Assembly: GCA_946894095.1 (NCBI GenBank)
Contig: OX335658.1
Location: 14,003,001-14,067,000 of the forward strand
Direction of reading: 5' to 3'
Origin: Incurvaria masculella
Taxonomy: Eukaryota; Arthropoda; Insecta; Lepidoptera; Incurvariidae
DNA length: 64,000 nt
Part shown: in pieces, positions 42,916-55,176 of the stretch
Position numbering within the stretch: position 1 is the first letter of the stretch
How the letters are laid out: each line of letters starts with the position of its first letter
Program-made: the position numbers and the translations under genes
The notes under the pieces: generated by a model
Told to the model about the DNA's origin: nothing
Database searches by the model: none
The model's input: the letters and a program-made list of their open reading frames with translations, nothing else

Positions 42916-43872
42916 ATTTATTTATCTTTAGATAATTATCGTACACGTGGACAAATAAATAATCAAATCACGACATCATATGTAAATCAATAACTTCTAA
43001 TATTCCCTAATGGCCACTAACTAATTCCCTCTTTTTTTATTTACAAAACAACATATGACACTTTACAACTTATGCAACTACCATATAAGGTTTTTAATTA
43101 TTTCTGCAAATAACTGAAATACCTAGTTTGTACTGTATCGGTGTAAATCATGCCGTGGTTGGTTAGTTTAAATAAGGATTCACTAACATTTGATGGATAT
43201 TCGCCTGAAGCAGGACGAATGTACAGTTCAAAGATTTTTCTTTTCTTATTATTTTTAAAAAACTTCTTCTTGATGTGCTCGATTATGTTAGTGAAAACAG
43301 CATCCAAATAGAGTTAGCCGTTTCATCGTGAAAAGCGGCCAAACATTGTCGAAGACAGACAGAGAGGCAGACAAACACTTCGTAAAAATAGTTTTTATCA
43401 TCAGTTTCGTTAGTATAAGACCCTCAAAAAGGATTTTTGAAATATTCTTAAATTACAGACACGCTACCCCCCTAGTGTTTTATTATAATTAATTAATTAA
43501 ATCGTTATATAATTAATAATTTATTTTTATTTATTTATTTGATAAGGGTACACAATCAGATACGAATTGTTGCAATAAATGCATAAAATTATCAACATTT
43601 GATGAGTTTTATAATTGGCATACACGAGGAGAAATTGTTTATGGAAACGTGAACCAAATTTTATTTATTTTAATTTTTAGACTTAGACATGTCACACGAT
43701 GGCCGCCGTTTGGATTATACACCGCAAAAAACATGTTTAAAGACTATTTAATACAATGAATAGATTCAATTCAACAAAAAGTTTCTGAACTACACTGACT
43801 AGACCTGCTTACGAGTGGGCTAATAATAATATGACAAACAAAATTCTATGAAGCATTAATGGCCTCTGAAGC
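42916..43872. other. No gene recognised
   Basis: AT-rich. A TTTATTTATTTATTT run near 43520-43540 may be an inverted LINE tail. The minus open frame at 43098-43307 has no known domain. Confidence 0.4.
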
Positions 43873-44402
43873 TTAAGGTGGCCCATCCCGCTCATCTCCC
43901 CATACAAAAGGGGAAAGAAGATCACGCCCATATTTCTTGTCAGAGATCCAAAATTTTGCTCAAAATAGCTTTATTTGATCGAACTAGATGTCTGATAACC
44001 ATTGGCATTGTAAAATTGTGTTTGGTTTCTAAGTTATAAGGTCCGAAAGTTCGTATTTTTCGCGCGTTTTATACAATAACTTTGGAGGTGGATTACGCAA
44101 TGATAAAGTAAGAACATCTTAAAAAGATTAGTCATCAGACATAGCTTATTTAATCAAGATTTATAATCGATTTGGATTTTGTTCGATTTTTTACTACAGC
44201 GGTCGTGGTTTACTTTTAGCTATAAGTCGTTTTTAAATTAAAATTTTCGTAAATCTTACCAAATCATACACTATGCACATTGTCTTTTTTGTGGACATGT
44301 TGCATCATCCTCATCTCGGAGCCTGTCTTATTCTTTGAAACAGAGAACGGTTTTGTACCGTGCCCGCGAATGAGTTAGGCCCGCCGGGTTGGGCCACCTT
44401 AA
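43873..44402. mobile_element. TTAA-flanked inverted-repeat element, copy 3
   Basis: 530 bp, TTAAGGTGGCCCATCCCGCT to GGGTTGGGCCACCTTAA. Inverted relative to copy 1 and almost the same length, with the same interior blocks. Confidence 0.92.
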
Positions 44403-45427
44403 ACGAGCTTCGTCAAATTTAAGTAATCCTTAGCAATATTCGTATTCGTTTTAGGTTGAAGTTGAACGGCGCTTTTTTCTCTTCCCTATTAAAAAAAGTT
44501 CTACACTATCACCAACATCCACTACTACTAACAAATTGACGCAAAGTCTTGTTATATTCTATTTTAAAACAATATATTTACTGCCTGCTTCAGTTGGCAA
44601 ATGATCACATGTTAAATATGTTGTTCCAAAAAAATTAATGCAAAAATTTCAAAAGCTCAGGCTAATTGAGCAGTAAAAATATCTAGCTAATTTCTTCTTC
44701 GCTTCGATTGTTGAACGACCAATAATAAAACGCACAGACAACTGGAAATACGAAAAATTCGAACGCAGTGTGTTGTCTATGGATGACGAATAGACGCGGA
44801 GGGAGGGCGGGGCGGGGGTAGTTAGCGGGGAGCGAACGCACGGTGGGGTGGGGGGCACGTCGCCGGCCGGGGTGGACGACCGAGCCGCGGGGGCGGCGGT
44901 GCGGGAGGGGGGAGGCGGTTATGCGACGCGTTACGTCAGATGGCGTGAAATCGCGACGCGTGGACGCAACTATTTTCAATCACTGATTAAGGAGGTGTCT
45001 GAGTCAACATAGATGGCGAAATCGTTATTCGTAGCTATTTATGCTATAAATTATTTAAAATGAGAAGTTACATCTTGTATTTTAAGAGGATAATGATTGA
45101 TGAATTTTAAGATATAATGGCTCGCGGCCATTTCCTCAGTCTAATTAGGAAATATTTTTCTGAAATGTTGCACACTAATATAAATCAAGTGAGAGCTACG
45201 TCCGGACGTTTTGATTTTTTTGATAACTTACCTTATATTATAGGAGCATCTAAATATGCTTTAACCACAGGGTTAAGTAAAGCCTACTTTTTTCCGACGT
45301 AAACACTTAACACTGTACATCTGACAGTGAAAATCTAAATAAACATTTTTGTATCAAAATAATTAAGGGCGTATAGCATGGACATAACTTTAGTTATCAA
45401 CAAAATTGAAACGTACGTGTGCTTGAT
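44403..45427. other. AT-rich DNA with a GC-rich patch
   Basis: 44690-44800 is a diverged match to the LINE tail at 9700-9800 (GCAGTGTGTTGTCTATGGAT). 44810-44950 is GC-rich (GCGGAGGGAGGGCGGGGCGG). Nothing coding. Confidence 0.4.
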
Positions 45428-46175
45428 CTAGAGGATCGGTGAGTTCTTGTTTTTGGAATATCGACTGTAAATTTGTGCATTTTCTCCCCGATTCCGCGTT
45501 GAGCAAAGGTACAAAGGGGACGGCGAAACAGCGTTATGCAGCTTCGACGAGCATTCTCCATGGTAAAGACGATGGAACACAGAGACAGACCCTACATCCC
45601 TTCGGAGTTGGAGGGTCTCCAAATTCAGGGATGCCTCGGGGTCGTCGAAGAGACGCACGGCTCGACGCCGTCCCACAAATGCCACTGTCCCACATGGTCC
45701 CACAAATACGAGCAATACTCCACGCAAGAACTTCAGGTCTATTCCGGGCATTCAGTAATCAGAAATCTTGAGTCTAGAAAACCGCTTTTATAGCGATTTT
45801 CAAAGCGATTTTTTCTACGGAAAACCTTGATTGATTAAAAAAGCTATGCTCCGAATATTTTCGTCAAGAAAATCGCTTTGAAAACCGTTATAAAAGCGGT
45901 TATCTATACTCAGGATTCCTGATTCCTGATTACTGAATGCCAGGAATAGACCTGCTGGTCTGCGCCCTGTAAAGGAGCAGTTTTTGGTAAGGAGTGATAC
46001 TGCCTCAAAAAAACTGGGACTGCTCAAAGAGGTGCACCTTTGAGGACTCCCAGCTTTTTTTAAGGCGAACTTGGCTTTATGCTCGATATGGCGTCCGAAA
46101 TTTAGTTCATGCGTAATGTCGACAACAAGATGTGGTTGTCAATACGCAGAGTTATTTCGTGGAAGGTTGGAGCCT
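45428..46175 (-). pseudogene. LINE ORF2 pseudogene (Jockey type), split by a MITE
   Basis: Minus-strand fragments in order: LRIDNHI-like (about 46130), a CTGGGAGTCCTCAAAGG stretch matching KLGVL (about 46050), then beyond the MITE RRRAVRLFDDPEASLNLETL, QLRRDVGSVSVFHRLYHGEC and SSKLHNAV (45670-45510). This is the post-thumb C-terminal region of the family at 14150-15060. Stops and frameshifts mark it as dead. Confidence 0.82.
45735..45953. mobile_element. Palindromic MITE (CAGGTCTATTCC family), copy 3
   Basis: CAGGTCTATTCCGGGCATTC to GAATGCCAGGAATAGACCTG, inverted arms over most of its length, inserted in the LINE pseudogene. Confidence 0.93.
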
Positions 46176-46401
46176 TGTGAATTAAAGTATTTGTATCTTT
46201 CTTTTACATATAATAAAATCGTAGACTTTTACGTCGATTTCTACAAAAAAAATTACTCTAAGATGGAAAGAACAAGAAAAAACAAATTTTTATTTTTTTG
46301 TCGGTGTGTCTGTTCATTTGTGCGCGCATCACGCAAAAGCCACTCGTTACATAAAAAATCGAGTTACTGAAAAATTTGAAGCAATCGTCTGAGTAACAAG
46401 G

Positions 46402-46492
46402 ATATTTCCGCCTGGGTTGGTACATACCATCGCATTGAAGCAAAGATGGTCGAATTGGCAATGAAAATGGACCGTTTTTCCATATTGAATTA
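46402..46492 (+). repeat. SINE body fragment
   Basis: CCGCCTGGGTTGGTACATAC, AGATGGTCGAATTGGCAATG and CCGTTTTTCCATATTGAATT match the centre of the shared body. Confidence 0.75.
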
Positions 46493-46589
46493 AGGGGGAT
46501 TTATGGGGGATCATAAATCTATTAAGTCAAGGATGGTCATAGATGTACATATGTACGATTTTATACACATTATTTTACATCATTATAGA

Positions 46590-46767
46590 ATAAATGAGAA
46601 TATTTGGATTTTTGTTACTTTATCATACCATATCGGGTAAACCGAACTTGATTTTTGGTAAATAGATACATTGTCGTGGGACAGACTTTAGGACCAGCCC
46701 TTTGGGCTACTTTTTATACAGAAAATACTTCAGCTCGACTTTAGCGGAGCCAGGTACATCAGCTAAT
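46590..46767 (+). mobile_element. Helitron-like 3' end, copy 2
   Basis: ACCAGCCCTTTGGGCTACTT, TTTAGCGGAGCCAGG and CATCAGCTAAT parallel 2080-2279. The terminal hairpin is weakened. Confidence 0.5.
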
Positions 46768-47494
46768 TGATTAATATGTTTCAAAATATAAAAGTTTCTT
46801 TCTATATCGGAAAATGTTGGAAATTATTTTGATTGAAGAATTATAATGACATTATATAATTTCCTTACCAGTCATTCAGTAAGTACCTTACAAACATATA
46901 CACAAACTCATCCAAACCCCAATACTCATTAGAGGTTATTAGTGCCGGATGTAGTTACATAAACCAAGATACTTCCTGCAGCAAAACCTGCGCCACTCAC
47001 ACACACGACACCCACCCAACACACACATCACACCCACCCCACACACACATCACGCACGTTGGACCACTTCATATCAACACAAATACATTCAAACAGCGCA
47101 CAGACACGTCGGGTTACCATAGTGGCGCCTGCGTGTTTCCTCCAACGCTCACCTATACATATTCGTACGTGCAAGTGTTGGTGAGAGCTCACACGTACAC
47201 AGGGGGTGAGGACCCCCTGGCCGAAGCGCGTGTAGTAGTGGCCGGGGCTGTTGCCCTGGCAGTATGTATGTCAATTGCTAGGCGTCTAGCACGCATACAC
47301 CGCCGAACTCTTCTGGCGTTTTTAGTCGGCTCCTTTGTGTAGTAATATATCATATTTGCTGGAATAGCTTGAGAGCTCACATCTTTGTTGTATTCCCGCA
47401 TTTTTTACTTACACAAACTACATGATAGCAGGGCGAGCTCGGAAATCTCGCATCGATTTTGAAACTTGCTACGCGTTGATATTGGGATGAACGC
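46768..47494. other. No gene; CA-rich block
   Basis: 46990-47060 is a CACACA/CACCCA-rich run with a repeated ACACACACATCAC phrase. Otherwise nothing recognisable. Confidence 0.5.
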
Positions 47495-47906
47495 CTTAGG
47501 GGGAGTCCATTATTTCCGACGCGTTTTTGGCCATGTTGCGACCCCCTCCTCCCTTGCTGAGATCCTGTGAAATTTACCTCGACCCCCGGGAGCGACCTCC
47601 TGCTAATCTCACGTGAGATTTTATAAATGCCTATTTTTTGTGTCAATGCGTTAATCTGTGGTCGATAGTGTTGGATTTATTCAAACAGGTCATTCTTCAC
47701 ATAATTTCGTATCATCATAGCATTTACGAGTGAAGCATTTACATTTTGTGAGAAACATATTTTACTTAATTAAACCCAGTTTTCTCGAAATGTTACTCTG
47801 TCTCTTAAGGAAACATATTTAAAGTATTATTTAACGAAACCACATTAGATTCAGCTCGACTCTCTCTCTCCTAAACGCCTCATGTTATGAATGGACGCCC
47901 CCTTAC
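47495..47906. mobile_element. TIR element with AGGGGG.GTCCATT ends
   Basis: Left end TTAGGGGGAGTCCATT and right end AATGGACGCCCCCTTAC are imperfect inverses about 410 bp apart. Near the left end, TTGCGACCCCCTCCTCCCTT resembles a DNA-transposon family I remember as widespread in arthropods. The palindrome ATCTCACGTGAGAT lies inside. No transposase. Confidence 0.55.
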
Positions 47907-48456
47907 CATAGATTAATAATTATTTACTGGCGCCTTATGCGAAATACCGATCGACTCACCTTTCGAAATGATGGTCTCCTTTCTTGTGTACCACGAAGAA
48001 ATTCACGAGGCAGGCTGTGGAAATGGGCTCGGATGGCGGGAACGGGAGGCCTGCCTCAGGAAAAGCAGGCCCAGAATGTAGGAGAGCCAATCCTGAAACT
48101 GACATTTTGTGACGATATCATTTTCGTGGCCAGCGGTGGCCAACTCTCCATGATATCCAAGGCGCTTTCTAGGCTGCCAGCTTTATTGATTTGGAATTTT
48201 ATTTCAATACAGAATGTCTTAGGTAGAAGGTGGGATTCCACCGATGACCAGCACGAGGGGTGCTTTCTGTAAAAGAAGGACAAATATCATTTTCTAAAAA
48301 GTAGAGTACTTGGTTTGTAGCCACCTCCTGGTAAACCTGGGCCTAGTTCTGTTGCCTAGTACAGACTAGAGTTGAATTCTGAAGCTAGGGAGCAAGAGTG
48401 TCCCAACTCCGGCACTGACTCCAGAGGCTGAAGGCCTGAGGAGACGGCACGGACGT
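47907..48456. other. Unrecognised open frame region
   Basis: The plus frame 47937-48272 (111 codons) includes LTFCDDIIFVASGGQLS, which recalls a reverse-transcriptase FADD motif with Cys for Ala. Flanking residues do not support it. Treated as unknown. Confidence 0.3.
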
Positions 48457-48584
48457 TGAAAAAAAAACCAGCGGAGTTTCTTGCCAGTTCTTCTTCGCTG
48501 GGATTGCCGAACTGGCTAATGATAAAATATGATAAATCGGAGTGCAGTGTACTGTCTATGGATGATGAATAAACAATAAACAAG
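48457..48584 (+). repeat. LINE-like 3' tail, copy 2
   Basis: Same order as 9696-9849 (GTTTCTTGCCAGTTCTTCTT, GAACTGGCTAATGATAAAAT, GAGTGCAGTGTACTGTCT), ending AATAAACAATAAACA. Confidence 0.7.
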
Positions 48585-48708
48585 CCTCTCCACCCGCGCT
48601 GACACGCCGGACTCCGGGTGGTTCCGTTCCTCCTTCCTCGATCATCCAAATGTGTTGTAAAAATGGCTATAAAGCCTTCTGAAATATCGATTGCGTTTTA
48701 TTGAAGAA

Positions 48709-49075
48709 CCAGAGCCTGTAGTCCCAGCTGTCACCTAAATTGGCGTTATTGGCAAACCGATCGACTGGCGTTTTCAAATGTATGGAGAAATTGAAGAGCG
48801 CGCGCAGTGGGCGTTAATCGAATAAACATGCGAGTCCGAGTTTGATTTGACGGCTTACTCAACGTTGCCGTAAATACGTCGACGTTGCCGTTTACGCCGA
48901 CTCCGCGTTTTCATACAAATGGGAACTCCGAGTTTGACTTTGACAGCTTGAAGAAGTAAAACCACAGAATATCTTGTAAAAACTTGTATGGAGTTTAACG
49001 TTTTTACAGAAAACGCCAGTCGATCGGTTTGCCGTAAACGCCAATTTAGGTGACAACTGGAACTACAGGCTCTGG
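48709..49075. mobile_element. TIR element (CCAGAGCCTGTAGT family), copy 1
   Basis: 367 bp. CCAGAGCCTGTAGTCCCAGC to GGAACTACAGGCTCTGG, with ~64-bp inverted arms (CACCTAAATTGGCGTT, AAACCGATCGACTGGCGTTT). The interior TTTGACTTTGACAGCTTGAA recurs inverted at 53796-54107. No transposase. Confidence 0.9.
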
Positions 49076-49904
49076 TCTGCAAAATCACGAGTGAAACCAG
49101 AGCACACTTGACGATAAGTACAAATATAGTAAGCGATTAAAAGAAAAACTTAAGGAAAACCACCGCGACCTCCCTCGCTACAAGTCGCCCGCTCGAATGT
49201 GTGTGTAGGGACGCGCGGTGCGCCGGTGTGGGTGACGAGGAAGTGCAGACTGCAGCCCGCCGCCGCCGGTTGTCATGGCGACTGCAAACTCGCCCGGGCG
49301 GCGGCGGCGGCGGCGGCGGCGGGCGGGCGGCGTAGCAGATATGGCAGTCTCCACTTCCGCCGGCAGGTGTGCCCGGAGATGTACGTTTTAGAAATGCTAT
49401 GCTATATTTTAGCTATTCTATAAATACCACAAGGTTAGTTCAATGAATACTTCAGCTTTGGCTCGAGCAGACTGACTAGTTATAGCGGTCGTATTCAGAG
49501 CTGGCAAGTTTAATTTTAATCGAAGATTATCTTTGCTCTAATGTATAAAACGAAATGAAATTCGAATTTTAAATTTGTTTTAAATCTTCTTTTTTTATCG
49601 TTTAACGAAATAATATGTTTCTATCGAATACAAATTTTTCCTAATTGGTCTAGATAAATAAATATGTGTTGGTTTCAAAATTTAAATATGCATGCCCGCG
49701 GGTCAAATGATTGCGTATGATTTAAAATATATTTCAAATTCATGTTTGCTTATTGTTATATGAGCAGTGTTTTATGTGTTTGTTGTGAACTTTTTCAATT
49801 AATGATTGAATAATAGTTTTAATAAATATACACACGAAATACTAATCACAGATAAGTTGCCCACTGTAATAACTTTCACGTAAGCGCAGGGCGTTCGATG
49901 GGTT
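49076..49904. other. GC-rich island, then AT-rich DNA
   Basis: 49200-49375 is GC-rich with a GGC run (49297-49330) and GTTGTCATGGCGAC (49269-49282), an RFX X-box-like dyad. 49490-49505 holds one GTATTCAGAG end like those at 61481-61806. The rest is AT-rich. Confidence 0.45.
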
Positions 49905-50365
49905 ATTAAGGCGCTAGGACTAGTCAACTACTCTCGCCATACAAATGTACCTTTTAACAAATGTAATCATATGCAATAAAACGCCTTATTTAGTCCAAAT
50001 ATAACTCCAGACTAACCAGACTGATGGATTTTTGATATTTTTGGATTCCATAATTTATTTGAATAATAATAATAAAGTAAATTTTTCACGTTAGAAATTT
50101 GAAAGTAAGATGATCTCTAGATATAAGTGGAAATATCATTCACAAATAATTTCATTTGCTTTGAGATTTGTACATTTAGTCAAAAAGTTCTGAAGTAGAC
50201 AGCGTTTCTACAATAAATTTTGTATGAAAAAGGGAAACATACAATAACGAAAATAGGTTGATCTCTAGAAAAGGAAACATATATTGTAATCATGACATTT
50301 CTAGTCGTCAGACTTAGCTAGTTTATTCGAGGTGCCTCGGCAAACTTTGCGATTTGGCTAGTGCT
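49905..50365 (-). repeat. Unclassified ~470-bp dispersed repeat, copy 2
   Basis: Inverted relative to 42440-42915 and collinear throughout: AAGGCGCTAGGACTAGTCAA, CCATACAAATGTACC, AATAATAATAATAAAGTAAA, ATAGGTTGATCTCTAGAAAA, AACTTTGCGATTTGGCTA. Confidence 0.8.
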
Positions 50366-50716
50366 TGCGCGCATGTCGCATACAGCATTTTAAAAAATCA
50401 AACACGCACTGCCGTGTTCGGGTTGGTGTTTTCTGCCTCCCCGAACGGTATAGGCCGGCCCGAAACAAGAGCTTATTTAGGATTACTCGCCTTTGCCTTT
50501 CCTTTGGCACACATACGTATACATCGGATGATCCCTGTACGTACACACTAGACTTGCCGCCAAGTCACATCACGTAATATGTACCATGAGAGCTACCAAT
50601 CTTTGTGAGGTGGCTTTACGTAAGAACGCTGTAGTTTTACCGCCCAATGCCCAATCACATAACCATCTGGAAATATTATATGGATATTTTCAAAGCAAGA
50701 AATGTGAGATGTATGT

Positions 50717-50905
50717 ATGTATAATCGATCGTTAAGCAAGGTCAAATTCATTCAGGAAAGATCCATGCAAGAAGAACTTCTTTACGAATATACTGGAAGA
50801 TACCATTTGCGGGTATTGCGTGTAACCAATTTCACCTGCTCTATACCCATAATTTGGAATTCACTGTCTACAGTCCCTCTTTCCGTAATCAATGCCTCCT
50901 ATTAA
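50717..50905 (+). pseudogene. Possible LINE ORF C-terminal fragment
   Basis: A 62-codon frame ending VTNFTCSIPIIWNSLSTVPL then SVINASY and stop. A phrase of the form IPIIWNSLP near the C-terminus is common in Jockey/CR1-type ORF2 proteins. No other motif supports it. Confidence 0.35.
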
Positions 50906-51960
50906 CACAGTGTTTAAGATTATAACTACATACATTGATTTAATGTTATACCTGCGTTACGGACACTGACTGCAATGCAAAGATTGAACATTTAAACATA
51001 TTGCCGTCGTCACCAAAATCTTATTTGGTATCAGACGCTAGAGCTAGTCCTAGGTTGACTTAAGTACCTAAATATATTTTTTCGTACTAAGCAAGTACGT
51101 CGCTTATTCAAAAGAAAGTGACATGACCTGAATCTGATTTTTCTTGGATTAATGTGTCCTTGCTTCACGGTCGATTATACATACATTCACGTCCCATTCC
51201 TTGGAATAAGCGACGTACTTGAAAAAGTATATTTACTTATTTTAAAGCCTTTAAAATAGATGACCAAAGACCAAATGTAGACAAAATCTACGTCTGTAGA
51301 TTTTGATTTTTTTGATAATTTATCTTATATTCACGATATAAGCCTCTAAACATTTGTATCAAAATGTTCAAAGGCGTTATTTTCACAAAGCGGTAATTTT
51401 CAATCGGTTAAATTAACTGTTTAGTATCAACTGTAATACATTAATGTTAATGAGAAATACATTACCATACATTACTGAATATTAATTGTGCGAAAACAGA
51501 GAAAAGTTGCACATAATTTTTTTCAGTGATACTGTGGTGCGATTGTGACTATATTGATTTTACTTTATTAGATTACTATAGTGATATATTCAGTCCTTAA
51601 GTTAGTAACTATTTTACCCTGTAGTTTAAGTATTTTTTTAATATTAACAAAGTTTTAGGTAGGTTTTTTAAATGAGCATTCGAGAGAAAGACAAACAGCC
51701 AATCAGGGACAAAAAAGGTAAAGTCGGGTTTTACACACGTTTCGTATAGCACGGGCGCGTAATGCAGGAGGGTACGCAGGTACGCAGGACAACGAAGGCT
51801 CACCCCCCGGTAATATTAATCTGTTACTGCTAGCGTATTGTAACTTCGGTGCTAGCGTATACTGGATTCCTTATCAATCTAGAATATTTGTTTGATTAGA
51901 ATAAGATTTTTTTTTATTCTCTGGTACATGCATACGGACAGATATTATTTAACCTATAGG
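50906..51960. other. No gene recognised
   Basis: AT-rich; AGTACGTCGCTTATTC and its inverse GAATAAGCGACGTACT occur about 110 bp apart (near 51095-51110 and 51204-51219), a small fold-back. Confidence 0.45.
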
Positions 51961-52355
51961 TTTTTTTATGCGACCTGAAATGGATGGCTAATAGCACACA
52001 ACTGCCGTTATGATATTAGCCCAACACACCACATTCCCGAAGGAATTAGGCGACCTTCCCTTTATGAGCACGACTATATTGAACTGGATGGAAAACACGA
52101 ATAATTTGTCATTGCCGCTTCGACCATCTTTACATCCAATGTGATGGTACCATCCCGGGCGGGCTTAAACCCTACCACCTAGTAGGGGAAGGGGACCTAC
52201 AGTTTTACAAGGATTCCGAACCATGAAGCAGCTCGCATTCGTGAAGAAATGCACTTATCGAGCTCGGAAAGAGAAAGACAGTGGTGCATGTCGGTATTGA
52301 ACCCAGGCCTCTGGTACGCTAGGTAAGTCCCCGCGCCACTAGGCTACGAGCCGTT
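51961..52355 (-). repeat. SINE, tRNA-type, full length
   Basis: The minus strand starts AACGGCTCGTAGCCTAGTGG and ends TAGCCATCCATTTCAGGTCG with CATAAAAAAA. Only small deletions, for example ATGGC lost before CGCCTAATTCC. Confidence 0.93.
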
Positions 52356-52419
52356 AAACAGGGACCGCAGAAAATGAAAAGGAAGTAGTCTCAAAAACGT
52401 TTGCGAAATGTTTGCGTCT

Positions 52420-52490
52420 ATGTTTGCGTGTGGCATGCATGTTTATAGTATGCTTGGTGGTTTTAGAAAACTGACGACCGTCGATCTCAA
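52420..52490 (+). repeat. Unclassified dispersed repeat, copy 3 (fragment)
   Basis: CTATGTTTGCGTGTGGCATG and TGGTGGTTTTAGAAAACTG match the centre of 3430-3735. Confidence 0.5.
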
Positions 52491-52497
52491 TCAAAAT

Positions 52498-52740
52498 CAA
52501 TCAAATCAAAATAATTTATTGCATTATCACTTACAATAGTACATACAAAATGGTGAACAAGCGGTACTAACAATATAAGTTTAGTGATTACCTAAACATA
52601 GGTGTAGCAATAGCTTCGCACTTTCACGAACACTCAAATGTGTGGACACAGATTAAAGATGTTATACAATACAATAGGATTATGCAGAAAAGATATTAAA
52701 ACAAAAACGTGAAAAAGAAATTATGACGCGGTAGGTGGCA
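52498..52740 (-). repeat. LINE 3'-end-like sequence
   Basis: The minus strand ends GTAAGTGATAATGCAATAAA, TTATTTTGATTTGATTGATT, TTGATTGAG. The AATAAA signal before a GATTTGATT simple tail is typical of a LINE 3' end. No ORF is attached. Confidence 0.5.
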
Positions 52741-52899
52741 CATCTCCTACATTTTTAAATCTGAGGTAAAGGCCAATATTTTACTAATACCACATGGTGG
52801 TCCCCATTTATAGGTTAAATTCGTTGGTTATTTTAGTTGGTACTCGTTGATTTCCGATTTCATCAAATGCAAATACATATTCTATGTCTTATATGGATA

Positions 52900-53245
52900 G
52901 CTCAGGCTAATACCAAGGCTACCGACATGATATTATCCTAAGACACCACATAGGAACTAGTTGCGATGCCAGTACCTTACTTATATTGCTCGGCTACATT
53001 GAACTGGATGGAAAACACGGATATTTGCCATTGTCGCTTCGACCATCGTTCATTCAATTTGATGAACTGATGGTACCAACCCGGGCGGGATTGACCGTAC
53101 CACCAAGTAACTAAGGAAAGGGACCTACAGTTTTACGTGGAATTCGAACCACGGCCAGCCTCGACGGTTGAAAACGGTTACTATCTAGAACCCAAGCGCG
53201 GTTAGATTTGCTTCGTCGCGCCACTGGGCTACCGAGGCTGACGTA
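52900..53245 (-). repeat. SINE, 5S-type, diverged, nearly full length
   Basis: The minus strand begins GTCAGCCTCGGTAGCCCAGT, then GGGTTCTAGATAGTAACC (box-C-like part, mutated), CGTCGAGGCTGGCCGTGGTT, then the whole body. The tail is degraded. Confidence 0.85.
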
Positions 53246-53795
53246 ATTCTGCCCTGAGGATTGTGGTTTAGAAGGCTTTACACATTTTTAATTCAAACTT
53301 CCCTTCAGTCTGAAAATCTCTCCGAAAACTTGAGAGGCATCGCACGCAGATGTTGAATAACTAATTTTAAATGTATTATACAAATCGACAGTCTATTTGA
53401 GTGTTATGAATAAATGAAAAAGAATTGTTGTGAACCCTATCTGTGCTGTAAAATATTTTGATGTATTTTTCTGTTTGTTATGAAATCTTAATTACCATCC
53501 GCAAACGTTGAACTTCAATAAACTGGCCCTTCCCAGCTGTTTATAAAGGACGAGTATCTATTTCAGAACCTACCTGAATTATTCAAGTCCTTCGAAGTCC
53601 TATATACATTAATATCGTCCGTTAAGTTGCATCACTTTGTAATCGCTGCATCCTCAGTCCTACCAGCCAGTCTCGCCCTCCCCCGTCCAAGTCTAGACTC
53701 TCGAGGAGGCCTCTCCCCTCGGCCATTGAAAGCGCTATTAGGGAGTGTTCTTAGAAAGCCTCTTGAACGATTTCGTAGACCGGAGTGGTCACTCC
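53246..53795. other. No gene recognised
   Basis: AT-rich, then a mixed block (53645-53790) with a 60-codon frame of no known domain. Confidence 0.45.
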
Positions 53796-54107
53796 GAGTT
53801 CTCACCTAAATTGGCGTTTAGGGAACTTCGAAGTTACGTAGAAACGTCACACTCCATACAAGTGTTTACTAGATATTCTGTGGTTTTACTTCTTCAGGCT
53901 GTCAAAGTCAAACCCGGACTTGCGGTTTGTATGAAAACGCGAAGGCGGCGTAAGCGTCAACGTCAACGTATTGACGGCGACGGTGGGTAAGCTGTCAAAT
54001 CAAACTCGGATTCGTAAATGTTGCCATTTCTCTATATATTTGTAACCGCCAGTCGATCGGTTTGGCTTAAACGCCAATTTAGGTGACAACTGGGAGTAGG
54101 GGCTCAG
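53796..54107. mobile_element. TIR element (CCAGAGCCTGTAGT family), copy 2, inverted
   Basis: TTCTCACCTAAATTGGCGTT to AACGCCAATTTAGGTGACAA with the interior of 48709-49075 in the opposite orientation (GTGGTTTTACTTCTTCAGGC, TGTCAAAGTCAAACCCGGAC). The outermost ~20 bp are degraded. Confidence 0.88.
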
Positions 54108-55176
54108 TTCGCCGTGCAAACGCCCATGCGGCGGTACCACTGATCCATTTATTTATGTAATATGTACTGGGAAACTTCCTCAAAAGTTATTGGGTTTTTA
54201 CAGTTCGGGTTGAGTATATTTAAGAGTTGATCCACGATAGTCTCATTGATTCCATGTAATAGGAACTGCAAAGATTCAAGCGGTTAAGCATATCCTGCAT
54301 TTTTATTTAATAACATTTAGGATAAATAATTAAGAACTTATAGAATGCATGGGATTGATTAAGAATACAAAATTAAAGAATGTGAACGAAAAAAGTAAAT
54401 TTTTAAGTTATTTGTTACTTTTATATGTTTTTCCTTGTATGAGATAATTTAATTTTCGTTACTTATCTTTATAATTTAGTATAGCATACAATTTAGAAAT
54501 TAATTAATTATAAGCTTTATATGATTGTATATAAACTAAGCATTATCAATAATGAACATTTTAATTTTTCATTTTAATATTAAAATAAATGCATTATTTA
54601 ATTTATTATAAATATATTTTTTTCGTATGGGAAACCATTTGATTTTTCTAATTCGGCACCGGTTTTCTCTCAACAATCCCGAGCCTCTATTACGAGATAC
54701 AGGAAAATTCAAAGATCATCTATTCTAGAGAGAGATACACTAAACCGCCCGCCCGTTTATGTTTGTGTAGATACATATTTTCAACACATTCTATTATTTC
54801 ATATTCACTTGTTTTGTTGTAATTCAGTGACACATTCATTGTTTTAAATGTCGGAGCGCACCCAAAAATTTGGCACATCTTTGCAAAAAATATGTAAGAG
54901 GTGTCAAGCATCAATGTCACCAATAACGGAAAGTCCCATTCGAACTCGTTACATTACTACGGATACGTGCTTACAAGGGCGGGCGCCGCCCTAATCTCGC
55001 GTTTTGTGCGGCTCGCCGCCCTAGCAGCGTACGCACGCGATTGTACCACCCGTATTTAGAACCTTTCGTCAATGTATGCCTGCATTCGATACATTACATA
55101 GCATAGTAAACGAAGCATATTCACTAAAATAAACAATGCTAAGCCAGACGTGGTGGGTACCATTGTAAATAAACTC
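54108..55176. other. No gene recognised
   Basis: Mostly AT-rich; 54975-55040 is GC-rich. Nothing recognisable. Confidence 0.5.

Noticed and set aside
47937..48272. Reverse-transcriptase fragment (LTFCDDIIFVASGG)
   Set aside because: Only four or five residues resemble the FADD motif; neighbouring blocks are absent.
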